NCBI GenBank assembly: GCA_009760855.2 | Contig: WPIO01000369.1 | Span: forward strand, 27,501-66,879 | Length of the DNA stretch: 39,379 bases | Source: Cristatella mucedo | Taxonomy: Eukaryota; Bryozoa; Phylactolaemata; Cristatellidae | Direction: 5' to 3' | Part shown: positions 20,426 to 30,680 of the stretch, in pieces | Numbering within the stretch: position 1 is the stretch's first letter | Layout of the letters: each line of letters begins with the position of its first letter | Translations under genes and position numbers: made by a program | Notes under the pieces: generated by a model | What the model saw: only the letters and a program-made list of their open reading frames with translations | What the model was told of the DNA's origin: nothing | Databases searched by the model: none

Positions 20426-20483
20426 TATGCATAATTATATAGTTTAATAATGACATATACATTGTTTTCATGTCTCTCTATGT

Positions 20484-20486
<3 letters not shown>

Positions 20487-20529
<43 letters not shown>

Positions 20530-20550
20530 ACACACACACACACACATATA
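20487..20550. repeat. (CA)n microsatellite
   Basis: CA units with one TACA interruption and a TATATA end. Confidence 0.95.
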
Positions 20551-21194
20551 TATTTCGAGAGGCCTCATTGATATAGCATATGTCAGAAATTGCATGCTGA
20601 AAACTGATACGGTGCTGGTGCACGTTCACGGCCTTGGATAGTCACCAGACTCTGCACCACCCATCGCGAGAATTCAACACACGACAACAGATAAAGATAC
20701 GCCTTAAGCAGCTTTTAAGCTATGGACCCATGGTAGTGGTGGTGGTGGAGGGGCAGCTGCTGCTAAGGGATGCTGCCCCATGTACGATTACTAGACGATT
20801 CACACCGAAAAATGCCCGAGGGCGATTTCTAGCCGAAACGACAGCTGCTCCCGTGTTTTCTTTACTGGTTTTAGATCTGGCTTTGTAACCGAGGAAGAAG
20901 CCGCAAAAAATCAAAGCCATTGATAGCTTACCTGACAACTGCACGAGCACGTGCGAACTCTTTTCTGTAGCATGCGCAGCTGCTGCTCACCGATTCAATC
21001 AGCTGAGCAAGCTAATCGAATGCACGCGGGCGTGTGAGCAAACAAAGGCTAGGCACGATGCCATCCATGCGCAGTGAAGTCGATTCGCTCGTTAGTAAGG
21101 AAAGAAACGTGAGGTGCAGCTGCCACTGGCTGCAACGCCGAAAGCGGCGATTTCAGGACTCCGTGCAGCCGGTTCTAATCGAAGAGTGACACGC
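20551..21194. other. intergenic, nothing assigned
   Basis: Frames at 20634-20888 and around 21100 lack boundaries or family matches. Confidence 0.35.
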
Positions 21195-21441
21195 GCGCAC
21201 ACACACAAACACACACACGCAGAGACACAGAAATACACACGCAGAGACAGAGAGATACACACGCAGAGACACAGAGATACACACACACAGACACAGAGAT
21301 ACACACACACACACACACAGACACACACACACAGACACACACAAGGCACACACACACATACACAAGAGACACACAGACACACACACAGAGCCACAGACAC
21401 ACACACAGAGGCACAGACACAGACAGACACAGAGACAGACA

Positions 21442-21534
<93 letters not shown>
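21195..21534. repeat. compound CA / CAGA repeat
   Basis: About 340 bases. The first 240 are mixed (cacacgcagagacacagagata units repeated, then cagacaca). The last 95 are pure CA. Confidence 0.95.
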
Positions 21535-21535
<1 letters not shown>

Positions 21536-22516
21536 ATCCACGATCCGATCTAACTGCTCTAGGTGCGCGAGCAGCCAGATCGATGATGCCTATTTGGTAA
21601 CTTCACATATTTTCTAGTATGGACTGGCAGGCTCACGAGAAACTATTGCTGCCACTTGGCTGATCCCACGTGCATTCATGGTTAAGCACGTCCACCGGCA
21701 ATCGTACTGTAACAAGGCTTCGACGGTGCAAAGCCTTCAGGCCTTTTTATTTTACCATTTCGGTACATCGTGTAATTGGCAAGCGATACAGCAGCCAACG
21801 AAGTCCAGAGGCCAAATTACTACTGACCCGAGATCCGAGTTCTGCTGGGGGTCAACAGCCGATGGCCCTCCCTTACATCGACTCCTTTCAGGCGTCTGCA
21901 GCGTGTCTAGTTTCTGTCGCTGCTTTTGTGAACCGGAAGCAGCCGGGAGCAGCATCTTCATGCATCGGCACAGACACAGTCAGCTGCTGAGGGCCAAACA
22001 GCCGAACGGCTGCCGGGACTTCAGGTCGATGCTTCTGGCTTGGCAATCACCGTACCAAGACAAGCCTGCCTTCGAGAAATCGAATGTACTAGAAGGTTCT
22101 GAGGGCTTCCAAGTAGGAATTGCAGTGGCAGGTGCAGCCTTGCCACCACTAGCTGCTTTGCTGCAGGAGCTGCAAGACTGTGTCGGATCCATTACTTTTT
22201 TTTTTTTTTGGGTCTAGCCTTATCGGTTACAAGCAAGGGTTACTAGGCACCTGTAATCAAAGACAGGGCTTACTCGGTAGCGAATTGGCTGGGATGACGT
22301 CTGGGTGCCGATGCCTTCTCTAGCTGCACATAAACGAAGGTCGGCCAGCAGCAGAAGCAAGGCTCATCAGCATAATTCGCTTGTTATAAGTGATTGCAGA
22401 GCAGCAGAAATAGCAACAGTCAATGCAGGCTAGCCCGAAAAAGTCTGCCAAAATAAATAGTGGCCGAACCCTGGCACAGCATGCATGCAGCAGGAGCAGC
22501 ACCAGGGCATGGAGAC
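21535..22516. other. intergenic, no supported gene
   Basis: A 179-residue plus-strand frame ends in a poly-T run (22195-22209). It has no recognisable family or start context and is not called. A T15 run here could be the reverse of a poly(A) tail. Confidence 0.35.
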
Positions 22517-22535
22517 GGGGGGGGGGGGGGGGGGG
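22517..22535. repeat. G19 homopolymer
   Basis: Nineteen consecutive G bases; the length may be unreliable in the assembly. Confidence 0.9.
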
Positions 22536-23135
22536 ACGGAGGCACAGGTTGTTAATGCAAAGCAAGCCCCCAACCCAAGACTCAGCCAGCCACACCGGCA
22601 GGCGGCGAAGCGCAAAGGTCGACGAGCCTCGGGCTGCAACAGGCCAATCCGTAGCAATCCGTGTGCGCAGGTGGGTGCGGGCTCACAAAGAATGCCATCA
22701 AAGGTGGCCTCTTCGCTGGCAGGCAGCTTGCTGTCAGCGACAGAGCTGCCTCTCTGTTTGCAGTGAGCCTCCTTTATGACTAGAATCGCAGAGCGGAAAA
22801 GACTTAGTCAAGGAGGGTAGCTGGCTGGCTGAAGAATAGGGCTACTGGCATGCCACGGCTAGCGACACGGGCCCTTGACTAGGCTAGCCGGCTACAAAGC
22901 AGCCGCAGCAGCCTGCAGCTGTGTGGGGGAAGCCTCAGCAAGGTTTCCTGCCTTGCCTGCCTGCCATTCCTTCCTGCCTGCCATGCCTGCCTGCCTGCCT
23001 GCCAGGTTACCTTTCAGCGAGGCATTTGCAGTTACCTCTCCACTCCAGCAGCACGCTCCCAGAGACCAAAAGCAGGCAAATGACCAAGCGCCTTGGGCAG
23101 ACTGAGGATTGGACATAGACCGCGTCAACATAATC
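22536..23135. other. intergenic, CCTG-type short repeats
   Basis: Bases 22948-23008 carry repeated ctgcctgcc and ttcctgcc units. No gene was recognised. Confidence 0.45.
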
Positions 23136-23144
23136 ATTCGCATT

Positions 23145-23184
<40 letters not shown>
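23136..23184. repeat. (CA)n microsatellite
   Basis: About 24 CA units followed by CTCACTCACACA. Confidence 0.95.
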
Positions 23185-23187
<3 letters not shown>

Positions 23188-23648
23188 TCACACACGCACA
23201 CGTTACAACACACGTAACGTACACTTGCGAGAAGGCAACAGCATGCACACCAAATCACTGAAACACAGAAGGATGCACACAGAGGAAAAGAAACACATAC
23301 GACAGCGTACTTTCGTATGTGTAAATAAGGACGAAAGATACAAGATAAATGTGATACATGATATTTATCAAATTTATACGTTAAGATATTTAAGGATATT
23401 TATTCAACTGTGATTTCACGTCTTCACTCACTCCTAAGAATACTTCAATGGTCGGGACCAATGAGGCTGGCAAACAGCGAACGTTGGCGGCTCGTAGGCC
23501 GCTAACTCGCTAACTCGCTTGCTCGCGGGCACCGCCTGCGACAGCAGCGCACAGCAGCCGACGCTGCAGCCGCGCGCGGGCTGCTTCGGTCTCGTCTCGG
23601 CCGCTGTCCCTCAGCAAAGGAGCAAAGCAGCAGACATACCGTACGGCA
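23185..23648. other. intergenic, no gene seen
   Basis: An AT-rich stretch (23290-23430) gives way to a GC-rich one from about 23490. Nothing was assigned. Confidence 0.4.
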
Positions 23649-23667
23649 GGGGTGGGTGGGTGGGTGG
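23649..23667 (+). other. G-quadruplex-capable motif
   Basis: Four or more G runs with single-T loops (ggggtgggtgggtgggtgg), a very stable G4 pattern in vitro. Confidence 0.7.
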
Positions 23668-23781
23668 TAAGTACGCTTCCGGTTTTGCTGCCGACTAGGA
23701 AGCCGGGTCCACCAGACAACGGCGTGTGAAGAAACATGAATTATTGGCGAATACAGATAATAAGATGAGCACACGATCCCG

Positions 23782-24132
23782 ATGCCGACACTATCTATGT
23801 CAGAGCGGCGGCAGCGGCGGCAGCCGGCGCTGCTGACTGAAATGGACGCAGTCGCGGCAGCCGCGGCCTCAGCACCGAGGGCTCACTCTAACCAAGTAGG
23901 AGTGCCTAATATATCTCGCCGCCGTTTATCCGAGCTGCCGACGACGACCGAGCACTACACCAGCTGGGGGCCCACGGACGCCGCCGCGATGGCGCCATCA
24001 GCCCGAGCAGGAGCGACGCACGACCGATGCACGCCGCCGCGCCACGGCTGGCCCCCGTATGAGCTGTACTTTGCCCTGCCACGGCGGCGGCGGCTGCAGC
24101 TGCGAACACGCCTCCACCGCCGCCGGCGATGA
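23782..24132 (+). CDS. uncertain open frame in a CpG-rich block
   Basis: I do not recognise this frame. It encodes up to 116 residues with a fairly natural middle (NQVGVPNISRRRLSELPTTT, then TEHYTSWGPTDAA) but an Arg-rich end. The block at 23770-24660 is CpG-rich, as at a gene start. Competing Ala/Gly-rich frames are open on the other strand, and no clear donor was seen. It may be a first exon, or chance openness caused by GC content. Confidence 0.2.
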   Translation: MPTLSMSERRQRRQPALLTEMDAVAAAAASAPRAHSNQVGVPNISRRRLSELPTTTEHYTSWGPTDAAAMAPSARAGATHDRCTPPRHGWPPYELYFALPRRRRLQLRTRLHRRRR

Positions 24133-24690
24133 GCACGCAGCCGCCGCCGCCGCGCTAGACGGCCCGAAAGCAAGGGCCGCGGACCGATGCTGCGGTCGTC
24201 GAAATAGCGCACGCGCCGCGCGCGAGGCGAACGGCATTAGGTGGAACGAGCCGACGTCACTGGACGCGAGCTATCGGCCAGCCGGAGCGGCGCAGCCCGT
24301 GCGCGCGCATACCTGCTTTCGGCGCAACCCGTCGCCCGGGCGGCGAGCCGAGCGGAAGGAAAGCGTTCGGGATGGACGAGGCTGGATGCGCTACATCGGA
24401 TGCCGGCTACGCTCACGCAAGAGCTGGAGGACGGCGGCGGAAGTGCGACGGTCGGTCGGGCTGGTCGGCGGCAGGCAGCGGCAGCCGGGCTTAGCGGCTG
24501 CCCTGATAAGCCGGAGCCAGCTGCTGAGGTCAAGAGGTCAACGAATGCCGGCGCTGGGCGCCGGCCATTTTCCGCAACGTCATCGGCGGTTTCGACCCCG
24601 GTTGCTGGTGGCTGGGTGGGACCACGGGAACGCTACTCTGCTCCCAGTGCGCGTAGGGAGGAATATACGTATACGTATACACATGTAAAT
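24133..24690. other. CpG-rich DNA with competing open frames
   Basis: Both strands are open for long stretches, with Arg/Ala-rich translations typical of GC-rich noncoding DNA. No frame is preferred. Confidence 0.4.
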
Positions 24691-24730
24691 ATATATGTAT
24701 ATGTATAAAAAAAATATATATATATATATG
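24663..24730. repeat. TACGTA / (TA)n simple repeat
   Basis: atacgtatacgtata phrases followed by tatatgtatatgtata and a pure TA run. Confidence 0.9.
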
Positions 24731-25555
24731 CTACAATTATACTTTGTAAAGAGAGAGACGGAGATCCCGGGCCGTGGCCGTGCAGCAGCAGCAGCTACTG
24801 CGGCGCACTGGTTCTCCTACCGCGGGGCAGTTTCTACTTGTGGAGCAAAGACGTAGCCGGGAGTTTGAATGGGCTCTCATCGGTTTGAACAGCGAACTTG
24901 GACGCCGAATCCCTATCCAGTCAATTCAAATTGACTGCAGGGCTCGAGCCCACGAACTCGGTCAACAAAGGCGAGCGCATGGGCCAAACGGGGACCTTCA
25001 CGGTGAGCGTAGCCGCAAGTCTAAGGCTTCAGTCGGAGTCTGCTCGCAGCGGCTCATCAGCCGGTCTAAGTCCAAAGAGAAGTTTGAACACACATTTCTG
25101 CATTCCCACCGCTCCGACGGCGCACACTGGCCGGGCTCTCGAGGCCTAAACAACAAATTAGAAATTAAAAATATTAAACTAACAAATATTACCCATTTAG
25201 ACGCCCTGAAATGTTGTCGGTCCTTTAAAGAAAATTGCGGCCTCCTTTAGGAATCGACGAACCGGAATGCACTGATCGGGCACGCCGAAGGCGCCTCCCG
25301 CCCAAGCGATCTCTTTCCAGACTCCATCGTGCGCGTTGCGAAGGGCAAGCTGGCGGCTCGCATCCGAGCGCCCAGCGGGCGCGCCACCCGGATGTTCGCA
25401 CACCGGATGTTCGCTCTCCGAGTCAGCCAGCCTCTCTCTGGATTTCGGATGTTAGCGTGAGGCTCACTTGAGCGTTGCCCAAATCGCCCGCGCGCGCGAG
25501 CACGGGCACGCGCGAGAAACGACGGACGATGGACGACGCGGATGACGTGGTTGTA
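24731..25555. other. intergenic, small SINE remnant
   Basis: Around 24915-24985 the minus strand shows gagttcgtgggctcgagccc, a SINE B-box region. Nothing else was recognised. Confidence 0.4.
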
Positions 25556-25710
25556 GAACGCAGAACGCAGAACGGATGAACGCAGAACGCAGAACGGATG
25601 AACGCAGAACGCAGAATGGATGAACGCAGAACGGATGAACGCAGAAAGCAGAACGGATGAACGCAGAACGCAGAACGGATGAACGCAGAACGCATGTAGA
25701 ATGCAGAACG
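25556..25710. repeat. minisatellite of gaacgcagaacgcagaacggat units
   Basis: About seven irregular 15- to 22-bp units built from gaacgcagaac and ggatgaac. Confidence 0.9.
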
Positions 25711-26524
25711 GAGCGGACAGACGGAGCAGACGGCTTTTAAATGCTGTCTTTCAGTCGCCATTCCTTGACCGCAGGATCCGGCAACAACTGGAGCCAGGAC
25801 TGATACAGACCGCTGACCCCGAGCGTCTTTTCGCGCGCTTTTGCATGGTTTTACGTAAAGGGTACCTGGCCTTTTATTAGCTCTTAATCATCGCTGCCAC
25901 AGCAAGTTCTAAGCGCCTTGACTGAGATTTAGCATTTGGCGCCCGCCTCCGACAGACTGACACGTCAACGGAGCGCTTAACGGAAGTTGAGTCCCGAAAT
26001 GCATCAGTCGAAAGTTTCAGTTACTCGTGGCCGCTCGCATAAGCAGACCATGGTGATTAGCGCCCAGCATTCGCCATGGGCAGGCCACATTGACCTTCTG
26101 CTATAAAGCTATTAATAGACCATAGTTGAGCTTCTTAGTAACAGAAATTGCAAGCCTCTTCTGGAAGCGGATTCAACGCGCATGACAGAGCATCGGGCTA
26201 GGTTTGCTTGTAGCCCCTCTAAAAATTGTATAGCCCATTTTGGGAGAGCCTGAATCCATGCACCAACGACCGAGCAGCGAGGAAGAGTCGTATAAATTTC
26301 GTCTAAAACGGTTTGTACCTGATTATAGCGCAGATGATTGGAACGGCAGCAGCAAAACGGAACAGCTCGAAACGAGTTGTGACAGCGAGCCCACTAACGG
26401 CAGCTATAACTGTGCAGCATAGCGCCGGCTTGACTCAATTTTATGGCGCACAAGAACTGCTCAGCAGGAAATACCTCTGTCCTAGAGCGCTGGGCAAGAG
26501 GACGCAGCAGTCACAGTAGGATCA
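25711..26524. other. intergenic, nothing assigned
   Basis: A frame at 26240-26422 (60 residues, acidic) has no family match. A short L2-like phrase taagcgccttgactgag occurs near 25910. Confidence 0.35.
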
Positions 26525-26798
26525 TGAGGTGATTGATATCGCCTGGCCTGTCATTCCTATAGTCTCGGCTAGCAATTTGAGAATAGGACAACGCTTGGCC
26601 AAGGTCGCTGTCGCCGCCAGCCGTCCTAGAGTTTCTGGACGGGTTTCTGTGGGAACGAGAAAGGTGGCTGAAAAGTTCATCCGTCCTCCAGGACGCAGTG
26701 GGCTTGATAGACGGTTTCCGTGAGAGCGAGAGGGGTGGCTGAAGAGCAGCTGCGTTCTCGAGCTGCGAACAAGAGGACGCCGAGGTCGTAATAGGATT
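26525..26798 (+). mobile_element. LTR-like segment left of the gypsy pol
   Basis: Bases 26525-26605 (gaggtgattgatatcgcctgg start) have a diverged direct copy at 29885-29965. Two approximate tandem units follow at 26637-26760 (gacgggtttctgtgggaacg / gacggtttccgtgagagcga). Direct copies on both sides of pol with internal tandem units are typical of LTR U3 regions. LTR ends and target duplications could not be fixed. Confidence 0.4.
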
Positions 26799-27013
26799 GT
26801 ACCCAGGCTAGGTTCGGTTGGCTGCGACTAGACGACTGTAATGAGGGTCAGGGTCACCGGCTAGGCCGGGGTCGCACCTACGGCATGGCCGGATGTGCGG
26901 TGACGAGAGGTCACCGGGGCCCTTGGGTAGGAGAAGTTGCCGAGTAAGCCGTGGTGTTGGAGGCTCCCGGTCTCACCGAGTTATGCACGTGGATGGTTGC
27001 AGGTGTGCTCCGG
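26799..27013 (+). repeat. left arm of about 212-bp inverted repeat
   Basis: From gtacccaggctaggttcggt to the ggatggttgcaggtgtgct end, the reverse complement matches 29667-29878 with scattered differences (roughly 90 percent by eye). Confidence 0.85.
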
Positions 27014-27605
27014 CGATGCGGCCACGTAAGCAAGGCGACGAGTACCCAAGGCCCGAGCGGAGATGGATAGCTCGCTCGTTGTTGAGACTTGTATATTCCG
27101 CGCTCCCCGTGTAGCGTGTTCGTGACCCCCCCGTGTGTTGGCGTCTTTCAGCGAAAGCTCTCGACTGTTGTGGACGGCTACTCCGTCTATCCCAGAATGC
27201 TCAGCTAGCCGGGTCTTGTACGGTGTACGCTTGTACTGGTGGGACGGAGGCCGGCGACGGTGTGACGGTGGAAGCCGACTGACCAACTAACACGTTTGTT
27301 CGCGCTTGCTGCGTCGTCTATTGTGTACTTTGAAGAGTCGTGCAGCCCACGGAGCTCGTCTGTAGTGCTAGTCAAGAAGAAGGACGGTACCTACCGGTTT
27401 TGTGTCGATTATAGGCGGCTTAACTCGGTAACGGTCAAGGACAGCTACCCATTACCTCGGCCAGACGAGGTGCGTCAATTCTTAGGGGTTGCGCGGTACT
27501 TCAGCACTCTTGACGTCGCCTCCGGGTACTGGCAGATAGAAAATGCACCCCGAGGTCAAGGCCAAGACTGCCTTCGTGACCTACAATGGGCAGTACCAGT
27601 TTAGG

Positions 27606-27828
27606 AATAATAATAATAACAATAATAATTCACTTGATAAAGCGCCCTCAGAGAACTCAATGTCTTTCTACGCGTTCTAAATTTGCTGCAAAGGAAGCAG
27701 GATCAACAGGTTAGTGGTAGCAGCATGCTCAATAGATTAACATGGTTAAGGGTGTGACATGCACAGGGTCAGCATACAAGTGTGGTTAGTGGCAGCATGC
27801 ACAGTGTCAGCACGCATAAGCAAGATGA
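27606..27828 (-). mobile_element. L2-like tail (family B) nested in gypsy RT
   Basis: It begins with an AATAATAATAAT tail and matches the minus-strand copies at 13075 and 35475. It splits the RT motif between YQF and FGLCNAP, so it landed after the gypsy copy was in place. Confidence 0.85.
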
Positions 27829-29004
27829 GCTTTGGGCTGTGCAATGCCCCAGGTACAGTCCAGCGAGCCACGGACTTCGTCCTAGCGGGTCTTCAACGGA
27901 CTACTTAAATAATTTATAGTGATGACGCATTGGTCTTTTCGCGGAGCTTTGACGAGCATGTCGTTTGACTCGGGGAGGTTCCTGATGGGATGAGGGCAAG
28001 TGGTCTCAAGATCAAACCCTCAAAATGCCACTTCGCCAGGGACGAAGCGTGTTACGGGGGGGGGGACACGTACTGTCCGCGGACGGTATATTGCCAGATC
28101 CTGAGAATGTGGACACGATTGAGCATCACCCACCACCCAGGGATGTCCAGGGTGTCAGGCAGTTCCTTGGACTGGCCTCCTACTACCGAAAGTTTGTGCC
28201 AGGGTTTGCGAAAATCGCTGTGCCGATAGACAACCTACTGCGGAAGGGTGAGCGCGTCGTGTGGTCGGGGAGAATGTGAGTGTTCCTCCAAAGGATCTCC
28301 GCCACCGGCTGTGTGCCAAGCCAGTTCTTAGGTTCCCAGACTTTGCTGCACCATTTGTACCTAGTAGGGATGCCAGTGGTACTGCTCTAGGGGCCGTTCT
28401 CGGGCAAGTGGCGGATGGGAAGGAGCGTGCCGTGGCCTATTTCAGCCGAATTCTGAACAAGGCCGAACGTAATTATTCCACCGTTGAGCGGAAGGCATTA
28501 GCCGTCGTAGCAGCAGTGCGCCACTTTCGAGGGTAACTGTATGGTCACCGGTTCTCTGTCTTGATTGACTACCAACCTTTGGTGTGGGTTCTTAAAGGCA
28601 ATCACGAATCTCGGCGCTTAGAAAAGTGGGCCTTGGAGCTACAGGAGTACGATATGGAGGGGAAATATCGTTGTGGGAAGGCTAATGCCAATGCGGATGC
28701 TCTGTCACGTTTGCAAGAGCCCGCTCCTGCTGGCTTCGTGGGGTTTGTCGTTGCAGCCGAGGCTGACCCTGCGTACATGAGGAAAATGCAGTTGAACGAT
28801 TCGTTGCTGCGCTGCCTAATGGATTCGTTGCAGGGGAAAGATGTCGGACACTGCACGCAGGAGCATGGACAATACGTAGAAGATCGTCGTTCGTTCTGCT
28901 CTCGAATGGGGGTCTCTATCGGGCCGTCGCCGGTAGGCTCCGTAAGCAGCTGGTGGTACTTACTGCCCTGTGGCTGCATGTGAAGCGGGAGTGCCACGAC
29001 TATT

Positions 29005-29104
29005 CTAAATTATATATTATATAATAATGTAATAATATATCATAATTAATACATTCATTATAATTATTTATGTATAACTAATTACACATTACTATTAATT
29101 ATAC

Positions 29105-29151
<47 letters not shown>

Positions 29152-29165
29152 TATATATATCTATT
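29005..29165. repeat. AT-rich insertion with (TA)n inside integrase
   Basis: About 160 bases of almost pure A/T, with a TA run at 29106-29145, lie between the integrase start and the PGMAEDI block. Both sides are GC-balanced gypsy sequence. Confidence 0.8.
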
Positions 29166-29666
29166 TGGAGCACATTTGGCCACCAGAAGACCATGAGCCG
29201 CGTACAGGAGTGATATTTCTGGCCAGGCATGGCAGAGGATATCGCGGAGTATGTAAGGACGTGCATCGCACGCCACTCCAAAAAGCGGCCTAGGCAATGG
29301 GCGAAAGTGCCTCTGAAGAGCATCCCAGTGTGGAACGACCTTGGCAACGAGTTGCCATGGACATAGTGAAGCTGCCACTAACAACGTCAGGGAACCGGTA
29401 GATACTAGATGACTACGTGATGACCGACGGCTTCACCAAGTAGCCCGAGGCTAGAGCGATTATGAAAAACAAACAGCACTGACCTGTGCCAAAGTCTTCA
29501 TGGAAGAGATTGTCTGCCGGAACGGTGTTCCCGATCAGGTCCTCCCTGACCGTGGGGCCAACTTTATGTCTCGAATGCTCGAGCGGGTGTGTCCCATGAT
29601 GTCTATCGACCAATTGCACACATCGCCGTATCACCCGCAGACTGGTGGGCTAGGAGAGCGCTTTAA

Positions 29667-29878
29667 TAGCACGCCTGCGAACATCCAAGTGCATAACTCG
29701 GCGAGACCGGGAGCCTCCAACACCACGAGTTACTCGGCCAACTTCTCCTACCCAAGAGCCCGGTAACCTCTAGTCACCGAACATCCGGCCATGCCGTAGG
29801 TCTGACCCCGGCCTAGCCGGTGACCAGAACCCTCATTACAGCCGTCTAGTCCCAGCCAACCGAACCTAGCCGGGGTAC
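29667..29878 (-). repeat. right arm of about 212-bp inverted repeat
   Basis: Reverse complement of 26799-27013. It ends ccggggtac, matching the gtaccca start of the left arm. Confidence 0.85.
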
Positions 29879-29882
29879 AGGA

Positions 29883-30666
29883 TCGCGAGGTGATTGATAT
29901 TGGCTGGCTTGTAAACCCCGTTGTCCCTGCTAGTTATATAGTGGTAGGGCGACGTTCGCTCGGGGTTACTTCTTCGTCTTGGGTTCCGTTTCGACGCCGT
30001 CGCCGGTAGTTGCAGGAGTCGTTTCTCTGAAAGCAAGGGAGGAGGGTGGGCTGTTCACCAGCGATTGTAGGGCAGGACGAGACAGCGCCAGGATAATTCG
30101 GTGGACGCCATCGAATACGGACGTATCGCGCCCGAGCTCGCATTTTGTGTTTCTGTTGTGTTTTGAGCGTGTGTGCACGAACGTGGTCTTAGCATAAGGA
30201 TTTGCCGATGCGAGCTAGAAGTAGTTCGGTGTGGTAGGTGAGATATTTTTGTGGTTTGGCTCCTCCGTCTATTTGGGTCGTTCCCCACTAGAGACGTAGG
30301 TAGAGTAAGTGCGAAGACGTGTTTCATCCGAAAGAGTGCTTGGGGTAGTGTTTGAGGTATTCCTGCATTCGCGGTGGAAGCAGTGGAGCCCTAGTTCTCC
30401 AGTCAGGGTCTAGGCTCCGGTGCGGGCTCCATCTCTTTGGGTCGTTCCCCATAATGGACGTAGGTAGCCTAAGTGAGGGGACTTTATTCCCGCTCAGGAG
30501 TGCTTGTGCTGTGGTGAGCCTGCGAGGAGTGCGGAGGATAAAAATGAGCTAGGCGCGCGTCGACATTGTGATTGCTTGCGATTAAAGCTGAGTAAAATCC
30601 GCTACTCGTGAGTCTCTTTCTACTTAACGCCGCGGACTCACAACCCCCTTAGTAACGACAAGCAGG
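29883..30666 (+). mobile_element. LTR-like segment right of the gypsy pol
   Basis: It opens with gaggtgattgatattggctgg, like the segment at 26525. It contains a tandem pair (ttgggtcgttccccactaga near 30276 and ttgggtcgttccccataatg near 30438) and then a gattaaa poly(A)-like hexamer near 30580. It is followed at 30667-30680 by tcggcgccagaaac, which resembles a tRNA primer-binding site. LTR identity is inferred from this order only. Confidence 0.4.
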
Positions 30667-30680
30667 TCGGCGCCAGAAAC

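Larger units (their letters stand above)
27305..29665 (+). mobile_element. Ty3/gypsy retrotransposon pol, broken
   Basis: The order of domains is normal for Ty3/gypsy. RT comes first: [58 protein letters not shown] and a catalytic YSDD near 27918-27929. A connection follows (RQFLGLASYYRKFVPGFAKI), then RNase H (DASGTALGAVLGQ, TVERKALAVV, ANANADALSRL). The integrase has PGMAEDIAEYVRTCIARH and SPYHPQTGGLGERFNST at its end. It is dead: there are frameshifts after ASGYWQI and around 28015-28280, stops near YSDD and at 28535, an L2-type tail inserted in RT, and an AT-rich block inside integrase. Gag and protease were not found. The integrase reading stops exactly where the right inverted-repeat arm begins. 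Confidence 0.92.

Noticed and set aside
26799-29878. A CRISPR, operon or prophage reading of the repeats
   Set aside because: The DNA is clearly eukaryotic. No regular spacer array, ribosome binding sites or phage genes were found; the repeats are transposon arms and microsatellites.
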